NCBI GenBank assembly: GCA_022651385.1
Contig: JALCQR010000003.1
Location: forward strand, 209,524-273,523
Direction of reading: 5' to 3'
Source of the DNA: Clostridia bacterium
GTDB taxonomy: Bacteria > Bacillota > Clostridia > Lachnospirales > Anaerotignaceae
DNA length: 64,000 nucleotides
The notes beneath the pieces are model-generated. The model searched no databases, was not told the DNA's origin, and worked only from the letters and a program-made list of their open reading frames with translations. This document shows positions 1 through 9,238 of the stretch, piece after piece (within the stretch, counting starts at the first letter, position 1; each line of letters begins with the position of its first letter). Position numbers and translations under genes: made by a program.

Positions 1-586
1 ACACTGCTATTGCCAAAACTATATAGTAATACTGAACTTTTCCAAGCTGTTCCCCGCCGTTAATTGCAAAACGTTTTACACCTTGAAGTCCGTTAAACCC
101 GTTTGTATATTTCTGAACATTTATGATAAATTCGCTGAATATCTGAGCAAGAGCAAGCGTAATAATTGTAAAGAAAACGCCTTTTATCTTACTTGAAAAC
201 ATAAAAAATCCAAGAAGCATTGCAAATAATGCCGGAATTAAAATTCCTATAGCCGCTGCCGCAATCGGATTTTTTAGAGGAATGTAAAACCAAGGAATCT
301 GTGTCAATCCCTCTCTTGTCATAAATGCCGGAAGGCCGTTTTGTATCTGATAGCATATGCCTATCATATATCCTCCCATGCCAAACAGCACCGCATGCCC
401 AAGACTTAACAGTCCGGTATAGCCCCATAATAAGTCAAGAGAAAGCGCAAAAATGGCAAAGCACAGATAACGCGACATCATTTCCACTCTGAATGTCTTT
501 ACAAACAGCGGGAAAAAAATAAGAAAAATCAGCAGTGCAATATCAATATAATGATTCACCGGAAAATCTTTTAATTTGCTTTTCAT
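1..586 (-). CDS. Branched-chain/urea-type ABC transporter permease (UrtC/LivM family), partial
   Basis: Only the first 195 codons are present; the gene runs off the left edge. The start is ATG at 586 (MKSKLKDFPVNHYIDIALL), and the frame stays open to base 1. The protein is a hydrophobic multi-pass permease of the LivM/UrtC type, with the family-like stretch LWGYTGLLSLGHAVLFGMGGY. It would form the membrane channel with the UrtB-like permease whose stop codon lies 5 bases upstream. The neighbouring binding proteins and amidase suggest that short-chain amides or urea are imported. The ATPase genes (urtD/urtE type) would be expected beyond the window. The family assignment is secure; the substrate is inferred from context. 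Confidence 0.85.
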   Translation of the reverse strand, partial: MKSKLKDFPVNHYIDIALLIFLIFFPLFVKTFRVEMMSRYLCFAIFALSLDLLWGYTGLLSLGHAVLFGMGGYMIGICYQIQNGLPAFMTREGLTQIPWFYIPLKNPIAAAAIGILIPALFAMLLGFFMFSSKIKGVFFTIITLALAQIFSEFIINVQKYTNGFNGLQGVKRFAINGGEQLGKVQYYYIVLAIAV

Positions 587-591
587 AATTC

Positions 592-1449
592 TTACCTTCT
601 TTCCTTAGCAAATAAGCCCTCAGGCTTAAATCTGATAAGTATAATTACTGCTAAAAATATCATTATCTTTGCCCATGTGTCATTGGAAACACCGGCTAAA
701 ACCGTTCTGCCTTCACCTATAATTGTTGATGAGAAAGCTGCTCCTATAAGTGACTGTACGCCGCCAACTACTACCGTCATAAAAGAATCTGTAAGATATG
801 TCGAGCCCATATCATATGAAACACCTGTTGTCGGTGCCAAAATACAGCCGGCAATTCCTGCAAGGCCTGCGCCATATGCAAATGTAAGCGTATCAATAGT
901 TGATGTCTTTATTCCAAGGCATTCCGTCATCTGCCTGTTTTGTGTAATCGCTCCTATTTTCTTTCCAAACTTAGTAAACCTAAAGAATATAATTGTAAAT
1001 GTAAGAAGCAGTATAGCCATAATTACAACGAAAATATTATAACGCGGAACAATTACTCCGCCTAACGATATTGTTCCCGGAAACGGCATATTTACATTTT
1101 GGGACAAAGGCCATATAATTCTCGCTATTTCCTTTAATATAATAGACAGGGCATATGTCGCCAATATGGTTTCTGTCGGTTTTGAGTACAGCTTCTTAAT
1201 TATTGTTACTTCAGTAAGTGCACCAAAGAGCGCCGTTACCACAAAAGAAAGAACAAGTGCAATTAAAAAAGGTATATTCAGTATACTGGTTGCGATATAT
1301 GTTACAAAAGCGCCAACCATAATCATTTCTCCGTGTGCCATATTAATAACGTTCATTAATCCGAAAATAATCAGAAGCCCCAATGTAGCTATCAGCAAAA
1401 CCGCCGACTGATTCAGTCCGTTTATAATCTGAGATATAAAAGTTAACAT
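592..1449 (-). CDS. Branched-chain/urea-type ABC transporter permease (UrtB/LivH family)
   Basis: This inner-membrane permease has about eight hydrophobic segments and the LivH/UrtB hallmark near the N terminus (GLLIIFGLMNVINMAHGEMI). The preferred start is the ATG at 1449, preceded by AAAGGAGTGAAAGAT. The upstream in-frame GTG at 1458 lies inside that ribosome binding site. It is the second permease of the amide/urea uptake operon, 80 bases downstream of the second binding protein gene and 5 bases upstream of the UrtC-like gene. Urea versus amide versus amino acid specificity cannot be decided from the permease; the adjacent amidase favours amides. Confidence 0.88.
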   Translation of the reverse strand: MLTFISQIINGLNQSAVLLIATLGLLIIFGLMNVINMAHGEMIMVGAFVTYIATSILNIPFLIALVLSFVVTALFGALTEVTIIKKLYSKPTETILATYALSIILKEIARIIWPLSQNVNMPFPGTISLGGVIVPRYNIFVVIMAILLLTFTIIFFRFTKFGKKIGAITQNRQMTECLGIKTSTIDTLTFAYGAGLAGIAGCILAPTTGVSYDMGSTYLTDSFMTVVVGGVQSLIGAAFSSTIIGEGRTVLAGVSNDTWAKIMIFLAVIILIRFKPEGLFAKERR

Positions 1450-1530
1450 ATCTTTCACTCCTTTCTGTTACTTTTGTAATCTTTTTAAATTCCGGCTGCC
1501 ATACCTTTCGGTACGGCAGCAGAATTAATC

Positions 1531-2814
1531 TTATTGCGGATAACAAATAGGATCATCCCAGTCCGGCATAAAGTTTGTGTCTTTATACTGTGGGTATAAA
1601 ACAGCCGGCCACGGTTCAGGTCTTATCGCTTTATCTGAAGAATAAATAATATCAAATTTGCCGTCATGTATTTTTGCAAATCTCGAGTAAACCCATGTAC
1701 AGTGATTGTAATCATCAACTTTAATCTTGCCTTGAGGTGCATCGAATTCAAGACCGTTGAATGCCTTAATCAAAGCGTCTGTATCAGTAGGGTCATCAAC
1801 TTTTTTAAGAGCCTCCGCCAGCAGATAGCAGCTTGAATATGCCGATTCCGTAAGAACCGTAACAACTGTGCCGTCGTTGAACTTCTTATTATATTTATCT
1901 ACAAACTCTTTAGAAGCCGGCGCATCAAGAGATGAGAAATAAGGCATAGACGCGTAATTGCCTTCTGAATATTCAGTACCAATTGCCTGAAGAACGCTTT
2001 CCTCAATACTAATTGTGCATATAGGGCAAGTTTCAGGATTTAAACCATACTGCTTATAGTCTTTGTAAAATGAAACATTAGATTCTCCAACTACAGTTGA
2101 ATAAACAAGGTCCGCTCCGGACTGCTTGATTTTATTGCAGATTGTTGAGAAATCTGTCTGGCCGAGAGGAGCATATTCCTCACCTACTACTTCGCCGCCG
2201 TTTTGCTCGATTAAAGCCTTTGCCTCTTTATTGCATGTTTTCGGAAATACATAATCAGAGCCTACAAGAAATACTTTCTTGCCTATATTCTGTAATAAAT
2301 ACGGTATAAAATCCACTGCCTGCTGATTCGGCATAGCGCCTACGTAAATTACATTCGGATGTATTTCTTCACCTTCCGTATATGTAGGATAAATAAGAAG
2401 AGAGTCATCATCTTTTAAAGTAGTTAGCGTAGCCTGACGGCTTGCAGACGTACAGCATCCGACGGTTGCCACAACTTCGTCCTGTTCAATAAGTTTTTTA
2501 ATTTTTTCAGTGCATTTTGCAGGGTCGGAAGCATAATCCTCGTGAATATACTCAATTTTGCGTCCGTTAATGCCCCCTGCCGCATTAATTTCATCAAACG
2601 CCATTATACAGGCATTTGTCATTGTCTTTTCATTTATGGCTGTTGAACCTGTTGCTGAAAAAAGAACGCCTACTTTAATTGGATCTCCGTCTGATGAAGA
2701 ATCCGATGAACCGGAACTTTTTGCAGCCGAAGCCGATGAAGTTGAGCCGCATCCCGCCAATGATGCCATCAAAACCATTGACGCGGCCAAAGCTATAATT
2801 CTTTTCATTTTCAT
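1531..2814 (-). CDS. Amide/urea ABC transporter substrate-binding lipoprotein, copy 2 (UrtA/AmiC type)
   Basis: An extracellular binding lipoprotein: signal peptide with lipobox LAGCG, a Ser/Asp-rich linker, then a periplasmic-binding-protein type I fold typical of UrtA/FmdD/AmiC (KVGVLFSATGSTA, DEINAAGGINGRKIEYIHEDYASDP, GSDYVFPKT, DPICYPQ at the C terminus). The chosen ATG is at 2814, because the upstream ATG at 2826 is embedded in the Shine-Dalgarno AGGATGG. It is nearly collinear with the gene immediately upstream (2945-4228), so the two are a recent tandem duplication. Differences cluster in the middle of the protein, for example CCTSAS versus CYTSAS and the segment after QYGL. Different ligand preference is possible but not shown. 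Confidence 0.87.
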   Translation of the reverse strand: MKMKRIIALAASMVLMASLAGCGSTSSASAAKSSGSSDSSSDGDPIKVGVLFSATGSTAINEKTMTNACIMAFDEINAAGGINGRKIEYIHEDYASDPAKCTEKIKKLIEQDEVVATVGCCTSASRQATLTTLKDDDSLLIYPTYTEGEEIHPNVIYVGAMPNQQAVDFIPYLLQNIGKKVFLVGSDYVFPKTCNKEAKALIEQNGGEVVGEEYAPLGQTDFSTICNKIKQSGADLVYSTVVGESNVSFYKDYKQYGLNPETCPICTISIEESVLQAIGTEYSEGNYASMPYFSSLDAPASKEFVDKYNKKFNDGTVVTVLTESAYSSCYLLAEALKKVDDPTDTDALIKAFNGLEFDAPQGKIKVDDYNHCTWVYSRFAKIHDGKFDIIYSSDKAIRPEPWPAVLYPQYKDTNFMPDWDDPICYPQ

Positions 2815-2944
2815 AATATCTACCATCCTTCTGATATTTTTTAGTTTCGGTATAAAATTTCTTTAATAGGTGCCAATTTGCCTCAAAATATTAATGCATT
2901 GTAATTTTTGCTGAATCCCCGCAGCTTAAATTGCTGTATGCTCT

Positions 2945-4228
2945 TTATTGAGGATAACAAATAGGATCATTCCAGTCCGGCATAAAGTTTGTGTCTTTAT
3001 ACTTTGGATATAATACTGCCGGCCACGGTTCAGGTCTTATTGCTTCATCGGAAGAATAAATTATATCAAATTTGCCGTCATGTATCTTTGCAAACCTCGA
3101 ATAAAGCCATGTGGAATGGTTATACTCATCAACTTTAATTTTGCCCTGAGGAGCATCAAACTCAACTCCTGCAAATGCTTTAATTAAAGCGTCCGTGTCG
3201 GTAGGGTCATCAACTTTTTTAAGTGCTTCCGCCAGCAGATAGCAGCTTGAATATGCTGACTCGGTAAGAACTGTAACAACCGTTCCGTCATCAAATTTTT
3301 CATTGTATTTTTCTACAAAATCTTTAGATGCCTGTGTATCAAGTGTTGAGAAGTAAGGCATTGAGGCATAATTTCCCTCGGCATAGTCGGCTCCGATTGC
3401 CTGAAGGTTGCTTTCGTCAATGCCTATAGCGCAAATCGGGCATTTTGCAGGGTCCAGACCATATTGTTTGTATGCCTTATAAAAAGCTGTGTTTGAATCT
3501 CCTATTACAGTTGAATAAACAAGGTCCGCTCCTGAATCTTTAATTTTGTTGCAGATTGTTGAAAAATCTGTCTGGCCGAGAGGAGCATATTCCTCACCCA
3601 CAACTTCGCCGCCGTTTTGCTCAATTAAAGCCTTTGCCTGTTTGTTGCATGTTTTCGGGAACACATAATCAGAACCTACAAGAAATACTTTCTTGCCTAC
3701 ATTTTGCATTAAGTACGGAATAAAGTCTGTAGCCTGCTGGTTTGGCATACAGCCTACATAAATTACATTCGGATGTACTTCCTCGCCTTCCGTATATGTA
3801 GGATAAATAAGAAGTGAGTCATCATCCTTTAAAGTAGGAAGTGTTGCCTGACGGCTTGCTGATGTATAGCAGCCGACTGTAGCCACAACTCCGTCCTGTT
3901 CAATAAGCTTCTTTATTTTTTCAGTGCATTTTGCTGGGTCCGAAGCATAATCCTCGTGAATATACTCAATTTTGCGTCCGTTTATGCCCCCTGCCGCGTT
4001 AATTTCATCAAATGCCATTGTACAGGCATCAGTCATTGTCTTTTCAACCAATGCCGTTGAACCGGTTGATGAAAAAAGAACGCCTATTTTAATTGAATCT
4101 CCTGATGAAGAATCAGATGAACCAGAAGAAGCGGAACCTTTTGAAGCTGAAGCCGATGAGCCGCACCCTGCCAATGACGCCATAAGCACCATTGATGCAG
4201 CCAGAGCTATAATTCTTTTCATTTTCAT
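2945..4228 (-). CDS. Amide/urea ABC transporter substrate-binding lipoprotein, copy 1 (UrtA/AmiC type)
   Basis: A paralogue of the next gene downstream, with the same lipobox (LAGCG), the same 427-residue length from the ATG at 4228, and the same binding-protein fold (IGVLFSSTGSTA, YEDYASDP-like and GSDYVFPKTCNKQ motifs, C-terminal DPICYPQ). As in the other copy, an ATG at 4240 overlaps the ribosome binding site and is probably not used. The gene follows amiE by only 30 bases, so hydrolase and uptake are co-transcribed. In Pseudomonas the amidase regulator AmiC is a homologue of these binding proteins, which supports short-chain amide ligands. The substrate assignment is inference. Confidence 0.87.
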   Translation of the reverse strand: MKMKRIIALAASMVLMASLAGCGSSASASKGSASSGSSDSSSGDSIKIGVLFSSTGSTALVEKTMTDACTMAFDEINAAGGINGRKIEYIHEDYASDPAKCTEKIKKLIEQDGVVATVGCYTSASRQATLPTLKDDDSLLIYPTYTEGEEVHPNVIYVGCMPNQQATDFIPYLMQNVGKKVFLVGSDYVFPKTCNKQAKALIEQNGGEVVGEEYAPLGQTDFSTICNKIKDSGADLVYSTVIGDSNTAFYKAYKQYGLDPAKCPICAIGIDESNLQAIGADYAEGNYASMPYFSTLDTQASKDFVEKYNEKFDDGTVVTVLTESAYSSCYLLAEALKKVDDPTDTDALIKAFAGVEFDAPQGKIKVDEYNHSTWLYSRFAKIHDGKFDIIYSSDEAIRPEPWPAVLYPKYKDTNFMPDWNDPICYPQ

Positions 4229-4258
4229 AGTATCTACCATCCTTCTTTAGTTTAAAAA

Positions 4259-5284
4259 TCAATCCTCGTAAGGAATATTATCAATAGGTGCCCATTTTAC
4301 ACCCGGCATTTTTCTTGTTATTTCCTCAACTTTTTTCTGTGTGCCTATAGGATCTTTAACCCAGTTGTTGTAAAACTCAAATTGGCAAGTCGGTTCTCCG
4401 AATCTGTCTTCTTTTGAATTAATCGTTCCTGTATAGCCTCTGTGTAAAAGTTTATATAAATGGTTCTGTGACTGCCAATTTGCTCTTGCGTCCCTAATTG
4501 CGCTTACTGAAAGCTGTGCATATTGATAGCTGTTTTCCTCTGCGCCGCAAATTCCAAGCACTCTGCCGTCAAAACCGCAGATTGACGAATGTCCGAAATA
4601 TGAATATACACCGTCATTTCCGGTGCCGTTTGATACAGCGGCATAAACATTGTTGCACCATGCCATAACCGGAATCAAATTTACTTCCTGCTGATTTGCC
4701 GGATACATATATCCCTGACATCTTATTACAAGCTCTGCTCCTCTCATTGCACAGTCGCGCCAAATTTCAGGATAGTTTCCGTCATCACATATAATAAGGC
4801 TGATTTTCAAGCCTTTCGGCCCTTCGGAAACATATGTCCTGTCTCCCGGATACCAGCCCTCAATCGGTGTCCAAGGAATCATTTTACGGTATTTTTGAAC
4901 TATTTCACCTTTGTCATTGATAAGAATCAATGTATTATAAGGAACTTTTTTCGGATGTTCTTCATGCCTTTCGCCTGTAAGTGAAAATACACCCCAAACC
5001 TTATTTTCAATACATGCCTGTTTAAATATAGCTACTTCCTCACCGTCAACAGTTGTTGCAAGCTTCATCATTTCATCAAAGTCATACATTATTCCATGTG
5101 TGCTGTATTCCGGAAACACAACCAAATCAAGTCCGGGAATTCCGGTTTTTAAACCCTTGATATAATCGGAAATTTTATGACAGTTATCAATGATTTCTTC
5201 CTTTGTATGAAACCTCGGTATTTTGTAATTAACGACAGCAATTCCTACATTATCTTTACTTGATGAAATATCTCCATGTGTCAT
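4259..5284 (-). CDS. amiE: Aliphatic amidase
   Basis: Hydrolyses short aliphatic amides (such as acetamide or propionamide) to carboxylic acid plus ammonia in the cytoplasm. The 341-residue protein follows the AmiE template from end to end: it opens [20 protein letters not shown] and contains VFPEYS (catalytic Glu59), KYRKMIPW (Lys about 134) and [16 protein letters not shown] (nucleophilic Cys about 166). It is therefore closer to AmiE than to formamidase AmiF. It is the first gene of the operon with two binding lipoproteins and ABC permeases, which gives a nitrogen-scavenging role. The RBS GGGAGG lies 8-9 bases before the ATG. A strong terminator-like hairpin sits just upstream, suggesting control by attenuation. 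Confidence 0.93.
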   Translation of the reverse strand: MTHGDISSSKDNVGIAVVNYKIPRFHTKEEIIDNCHKISDYIKGLKTGIPGLDLVVFPEYSTHGIMYDFDEMMKLATTVDGEEVAIFKQACIENKVWGVFSLTGERHEEHPKKVPYNTLILINDKGEIVQKYRKMIPWTPIEGWYPGDRTYVSEGPKGLKISLIICDDGNYPEIWRDCAMRGAELVIRCQGYMYPANQQEVNLIPVMAWCNNVYAAVSNGTGNDGVYSYFGHSSICGFDGRVLGICGAEENSYQYAQLSVSAIRDARANWQSQNHLYKLLHRGYTGTINSKEDRFGEPTCQFEFYNNWVKDPIGTQKKVEEITRKMPGVKWAPIDNIPYED

Positions 5285-5311
5285 ATTAATTCCTCCCTTA
5301 TAAATGCAAGT

Positions 5312-5344
5312 AAAAAAACAAGGTGTGCTTTTTTAGCACACCTT
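5312..5344 (-). terminator. Terminator-like hairpin in the amiE leader
   Basis: A 10-bp perfect stem (AAGGTGTGCT / AGCACACCTT, arms at 5335-5344 and 5320-5329) with a 5-base loop. On the minus strand it is followed at once by seven T residues (5312-5318). It ends only about 27 bases before the amiE start codon, so it must be transcribed through for amiE to be expressed. It is either the end of an upstream transcript with an internal promoter after it, or an attenuator. Confidence 0.6.
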
Positions 5345-5465
5345 TGTGTTATAAATTATTTGTATGAGTTTTTAGCAAAGCAATTTAATAAAAGTTGAAA
5401 AATAATTATATTTTATGTTTTGCTGACTTTTTACTCCATTTTATAACTTATATTATAAACAAAAT

Positions 5466-5491
5466 AAGGATGTGTTTATAAACACATCCTT
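5466..5491 (-). terminator. Second palindromic hairpin upstream of amiE
   Basis: A perfect 26-bp palindrome (half-site AAGGATGTGTTTA). On the minus strand it is followed by ATTTTGTTT. It could terminate readthrough from the secreted-protein gene or be part of the amiE regulatory leader. The surrounding gene-free stretch 5285-5787 is AT-rich and otherwise shows only possible -10 sequences (TATAAT near 5452-5457, minus strand). Confidence 0.45.
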
Positions 5492-5752
5492 GTATTTTAT
5501 TTATCTATTAAGTTTTTTAACATGCATATATGATAACCCCTCATACTATTTAAGTAAACGGATTTTTTTTAGATTGAAGAGGAATATTTTTATATTTGTG
5601 CATTTTATTAATAAATATCACACCTGTACACAATTAATTTAACAATGCCGGTTAATTTTTTCACCGTATTTTTCACATAAAAACTTAGCAGAATTTTATA
5701 TACATAATAAATAATATTTATTTAATTTAATAATATACTAAAATCACTATAC

Positions 5753-5772
5753 AAAAAAGCGGAAATTTCCGC
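5753..5772 (-). terminator. Terminator of the SH3-domain protein gene
   Basis: The perfect palindrome GCGGAAATTTCCGC (5759-5772), 15 bases after the stop of the 5788-6819 gene, is followed on the minus strand by TTTTTTGT. Confidence 0.65.
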
Positions 5773-5787
5773 CATTTTGTTTGTTTA

Positions 5788-6819
5788 TCATTTTGATACG
5801 TCAATGTCTTTTACCAAAACATATCCGACATTTGTATTGTCTTTTGTGTCAAATACAATCTGATACCATGATAGCACTTTCTTTTTAATTTGGACTGTAT
5901 CTTCCTTTTTAAGTTCACCAAGTGACACACATCCGCTCATAGGATGGCTTTTCACAAAAACAGAGTCTTTGTTTATTATTCCTGTAAAACCAAGACTGTC
6001 ACCGCCGAAAGAAACACCGCTTGAAGACTTATCTGACAGGGAAGTTCCTATAATCCAGCCATTATCTACCCTGTACCACAGTTGTCCTTCAAGATTTGTA
6101 GTGTATCCCGTAACATTTATAGGATATGCGCTTGGATTTTCAATAGCGACTATATTCGAACCTGTATACGGAAGCGAATAAACTCTGCCTCTTAATACAG
6201 CCACGTATTTTTTCTCGTTGCAATCTGTTATTGTGCCGTTTTTCGGCTTTCCGCATGAGCAATACCCGTCTTTATTGTATGAATGGATATGATTTATACT
6301 TTTGTAATTTTTGCTGTGAAGTATAACAAATGTGCCATCTTTAAACCTTCCGTCCATAAACTTACTGTCGTCGCCTTTATATAAGTCAACATCTTTTGTG
6401 TATGGGAAAATGTTTATGTCATAATATTCTATATCTTTATGGTCTCCGGACGTATAAAGCATATAATACGAATCTTCATTTTTTGTAAAAACAATCACGT
6501 CACCGCATTCGGCTTTTTCACTTATAGTTTTAAGACTTCCCATACCGTATTTAGGCTGGGCTGCCGGAATTGTAAGGTCAGTTCCGTAAATATATTTCCA
6601 TGCATCCTCTACAAATTCTTTCTGACTTTCATTTTCCGTCTTATCTGAAGAAACATATTTACTTTTTCCATCGCATTGTGTAATAAAATCAATAATTTTA
6701 TTTTTTACGTTACTTAAATTATCGACATCTACAGTATCAGCATATGAGGTTATGCAAAATGTCCCCATACAAAACATTACAGACAGTATCAAAATAAAAA
6801 ATTTACGCATTTTTTTCAT
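5788..6819 (-). CDS. Secreted protein with two SH3-like repeats
   Basis: A 343-residue exported protein. It has a typical N-terminal signal peptide (MKKMRKFFILILSVMFCMGTFCITSYA, cleavage likely after SYA), then an N-terminal domain of about 150 residues with the pattern CDGKSKYV...QKEFVEDAWKYIYG...GDVIVF...YYMLYTSG. That pattern looks like a divergent NlpC/P60- or CHAP-type papain fold. A short His/Cys linker (HIHSYNKDGYCSCG) and two bacterial SH3-like segments follow (about 195-255 and 268-340, each with a GYV/GWI beta-strand ending). It probably binds or trims cell wall. Catalytic residues of the first domain are not certain, so enzymatic activity is not claimed. It is monocistronic. Confidence 0.55.
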   Translation of the reverse strand: MKKMRKFFILILSVMFCMGTFCITSYADTVDVDNLSNVKNKIIDFITQCDGKSKYVSSDKTENESQKEFVEDAWKYIYGTDLTIPAAQPKYGMGSLKTISEKAECGDVIVFTKNEDSYYMLYTSGDHKDIEYYDINIFPYTKDVDLYKGDDSKFMDGRFKDGTFVILHSKNYKSINHIHSYNKDGYCSCGKPKNGTITDCNEKKYVAVLRGRVYSLPYTGSNIVAIENPSAYPINVTGYTTNLEGQLWYRVDNGWIIGTSLSDKSSSGVSFGGDSLGFTGIINKDSVFVKSHPMSGCVSLGELKKEDTVQIKKKVLSWYQIVFDTKDNTNVGYVLVKDIDVSK

Positions 6820-6933
6820 ATGATGTATTCCTCCCAGATAATATTATTCATATTTAAGAGTACATTTTTTTCCCATTTATGTCAATAAATATTAACAAAC
6901 CTTCAATTAAATTACACATTATCGACACATTTC

Positions 6934-6963
6934 AAAAAAACGTGCCCCAAAAAATGAAGCACG
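6934..6963 (-). terminator. glmS terminator
   Basis: The hairpin GCGTGC...GCACG on the minus strand just after the glmS stop is followed by seven T residues (6934-6940). Confidence 0.7.
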
Positions 6964-6975
6964 CTTTAAAAAAAT

Positions 6976-8811
6976 TTATTCAACAGTAACGGATTTTGCA
7001 AGATTTCGAGGCTGGTCGATATCCGTTCCGAGAAGATATGCAACATAATACGCAAAAAGCTGTGCCGGTATAACTGCAAGAAGCGGAGCCAGCATCCAGC
7101 TGCTGTGCGGAATATAAATCACATCATCCACCTCGTCGCCTATAAGCTTATTATCATTTAATGTTATGGCAATAACCTTTGCTCCTCTTGCCTTTACTTC
7201 TTTTATATTGCTGAGTGTTTTTTCATATAGTCTCTCCTGAGTCATTACCGCTATTACAAGAGAGCTTTCCTCAATCATTGCAATAGGACCGTGTTTAAGT
7301 TCTCCGGCAGCATATGCCTCACTGTGAAGATAAGCTATTTCCTTAAGTTTAAGCGAGCCTTCTTTTGAGATTATATAATCAAGCCCTCTGCCTATGAAAA
7401 ACACGTTTTTTGACTGTACATATTTTTTGGCAAGCTCTTTTTCTGTAATACTTTTTTGCAGTATAGCAGATACTTTTGAAGGTATTGAGTAAAACTCTTC
7501 TTTTATTGCCTTAAATTCCTCGGCGGACATTCTGCCTATTTCCATAGCCATGTGGCAGGCAATAAGTTCCATAGCTATTACCTGAGCCGAAAAAGCCTTA
7601 GTTGAAGCAACTGAAATTTCAGGGCCTGCATGAATATAAAACACGTCGTCCGCTTCTCTTGCAATAGAGCTTCCCACAGCATTGACAACTGCAAGAACTC
7701 TTGCTTTATTTTTCTTAGCTATTCTAAGCGCTTCAAGAGTGTCGGCGGTCTCTCCAGACTGTGAAACAACAATAAGCAGAGTTTTTTCATCCAAAATAGG
7801 GTCTTTATACCTAAATTCACTTGCTACATCTGCAATAACAGGTATCCTTGTAATTTTCTCAATTATATTTTTGCCAACAAGTCCGGCATGATATGCCGTA
7901 CCGCAGGCAACTATATATATTCTGCTTATGTAATCTATATCGTCTTTTTTAAGCTTTATGCCGTCCATATCAATCCTGTTTCCGTTTTCAGGCATACGAT
8001 GCTCAATTAAATCACGAATTATCTTAGGCTGCTCATTTATTTCCTTTATCATGAAGTGCTCATAACCGTCTTTTTCAGCAGCTTTTATATCCCACTTTAC
8101 CTCATAAACATCATGGTGTACCTTTTCATGATTTCTGTTGTATATTTCAACACTGTCGGCTTTTACAAAAGCAATTTCATTATCGTTAAGAAAATATACT
8201 TTTCTTGTACGGTTAAGTATTGCCGGAATATCGGAAGCGATATAGTTTTCGCCTTCTCCAAGCCCTACTATAAGCGGGGCGTTTTTCCTTGCCGCAATAA
8301 GCATATCCGGATAATCTTTGCAAATTATGCCGAGAGCGTAAGCCCCTTCAATTCTTTCAAGTGTTTTGAATACGGCTTCTCTGAAATCAAAGCCTGATGT
8401 ATAATAATAATCAATAAGATGAGCTACCGTTTCGGTATCTGTTTCAGATATAAACTTGTATCCTTTAGCGGTCAGTTCTTTTTTTATTTCCATGTAATTT
8501 TCTATTATTCCGTTATGTACAACGGCAATAAGATTGTCACTGCTAAGGTGTGGATGAGAATTTATGTCACTTGGAGCCCCATGTGTTGCCCATCTTGTAT
8601 GTCCAATTCCAAGGCAGCCAGTAAGAGGTGTGTTTTCAAGCTTGCCTGCAAGATTTACAAGCTTGCCCTTTGACTTAAGCGAGCATAACTTTGCACCGTC
8701 ATGTACCGCTATACCGGCGGAGTCATAGCCTCTGTATTCAAGTCTTTTTAACCCGTCCATAAGTATAGCAGGCGCCTGCTGTGAACCAATATAACCCACT
8801 ATTCCGCACAT
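6976..8811 (-). CDS. glmS: Glutamine--fructose-6-phosphate aminotransferase (isomerizing)
   Basis: Makes glucosamine-6-phosphate from fructose-6-phosphate and glutamine, the first step to UDP-GlcNAc for peptidoglycan. The start is the ATG at 8811 giving MCGIVGYIG, because Cys2 must become the N-terminal nucleophile; a longer frame upstream is spurious. GGAG lies 9 bases upstream. The class II glutaminase domain covers about residues 1-220 (GHTRWATHG, HNGIIENY, SETDTE). Two SIS domains follow (CGTAYHAG, SQSGETADT, STKAFSAQ, GRGLDY, EGSLKLKE) with the C-terminal PRNLAKSVTVE. The length of 611 residues is normal. The 150 bases upstream show no glmS ribozyme core. Confidence 0.97.
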   Translation of the reverse strand: MCGIVGYIGSQQAPAILMDGLKRLEYRGYDSAGIAVHDGAKLCSLKSKGKLVNLAGKLENTPLTGCLGIGHTRWATHGAPSDINSHPHLSSDNLIAVVHNGIIENYMEIKKELTAKGYKFISETDTETVAHLIDYYYTSGFDFREAVFKTLERIEGAYALGIICKDYPDMLIAARKNAPLIVGLGEGENYIASDIPAILNRTRKVYFLNDNEIAFVKADSVEIYNRNHEKVHHDVYEVKWDIKAAEKDGYEHFMIKEINEQPKIIRDLIEHRMPENGNRIDMDGIKLKKDDIDYISRIYIVACGTAYHAGLVGKNIIEKITRIPVIADVASEFRYKDPILDEKTLLIVVSQSGETADTLEALRIAKKNKARVLAVVNAVGSSIAREADDVFYIHAGPEISVASTKAFSAQVIAMELIACHMAMEIGRMSAEEFKAIKEEFYSIPSKVSAILQKSITEKELAKKYVQSKNVFFIGRGLDYIISKEGSLKLKEIAYLHSEAYAAGELKHGPIAMIEESSLVIAVMTQERLYEKTLSNIKEVKARGAKVIAITLNDNKLIGDEVDDVIYIPHSSWMLAPLLAVIPAQLFAYYVAYLLGTDIDQPRNLAKSVTVE

Positions 8812-9036
8812 ATTTAAAACCTCCGTTACAAACATATATAATAATATGATTTACAAAACCAAATTTTTCATTTAATTGTTATATTATATCATTATTATTT
8901 TAATACTACAACACAATATTTATGCTGCAAATCCCCTATAGAGACTATGCATTGCGATATGATATAATTAAATGAATTTATATTTTACATATAATGGTAT
9001 ACTTAATAAAATCCGACAATATGAGGAAGTGAAAAA

Positions 9037-9216
9037 ATGGGACTATTTGATGTTTTTAAAAAGCCTAAAAATAATAATGAAAATGATGTTTATATATATG
9101 AAGACGGAATTGGGTTTTCGTCTGGAAGCTTCTATATCTATGAAACAAATTACAAAAATACTCAATATGAAACATATTCTTTTAGTACATATCCTGATGA
9201 AGAATCCTGTGATTAA
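9037..9216 (+). CDS. Small acidic protein of unknown function (59 aa)
   Basis: A short reading frame, MGLFDVFKKPKNNNENDVYI through YPDEESCD, with a good ribosome binding site (GAGGAAGTG) 5 bases before the ATG and a TATAAT at 8963-8968 upstream. The N terminus resembles the amphipathic GLFDxFKK start common in small Firmicutes proteins, and the rest is Tyr/Asp/Glu-rich. The stop codon overlaps the terminator hairpin at 9215-9238, as expected for a real transcript end. A longer overlapping frame from 8972 lacks an RBS and was rejected. No function is recognised. Confidence 0.6.
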   Translation: MGLFDVFKKPKNNNENDVYIYEDGIGFSSGSFYIYETNYKNTQYETYSFSTYPDEESCD

Positions 9217-9238
9217 GCCCTTATTTCAGGGCTTCTTC
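9215..9238. repeat. Left copy of duplicated terminator hairpin flanking element R1
   Basis: A 24-base sequence containing the hairpin AAGCCCTTATTTCAGGGCTT plus CTTC, repeated exactly at 9494-9517. It acts as the terminator of the 59-aa gene. Confidence 0.8.

Noticed and set aside
8812..8971. A glmS ribozyme was looked for upstream of glmS.
   Set aside because: The region is only about 150 AT-rich bases with no AGCGCCAG-type core or the expected pseudoknot stems.
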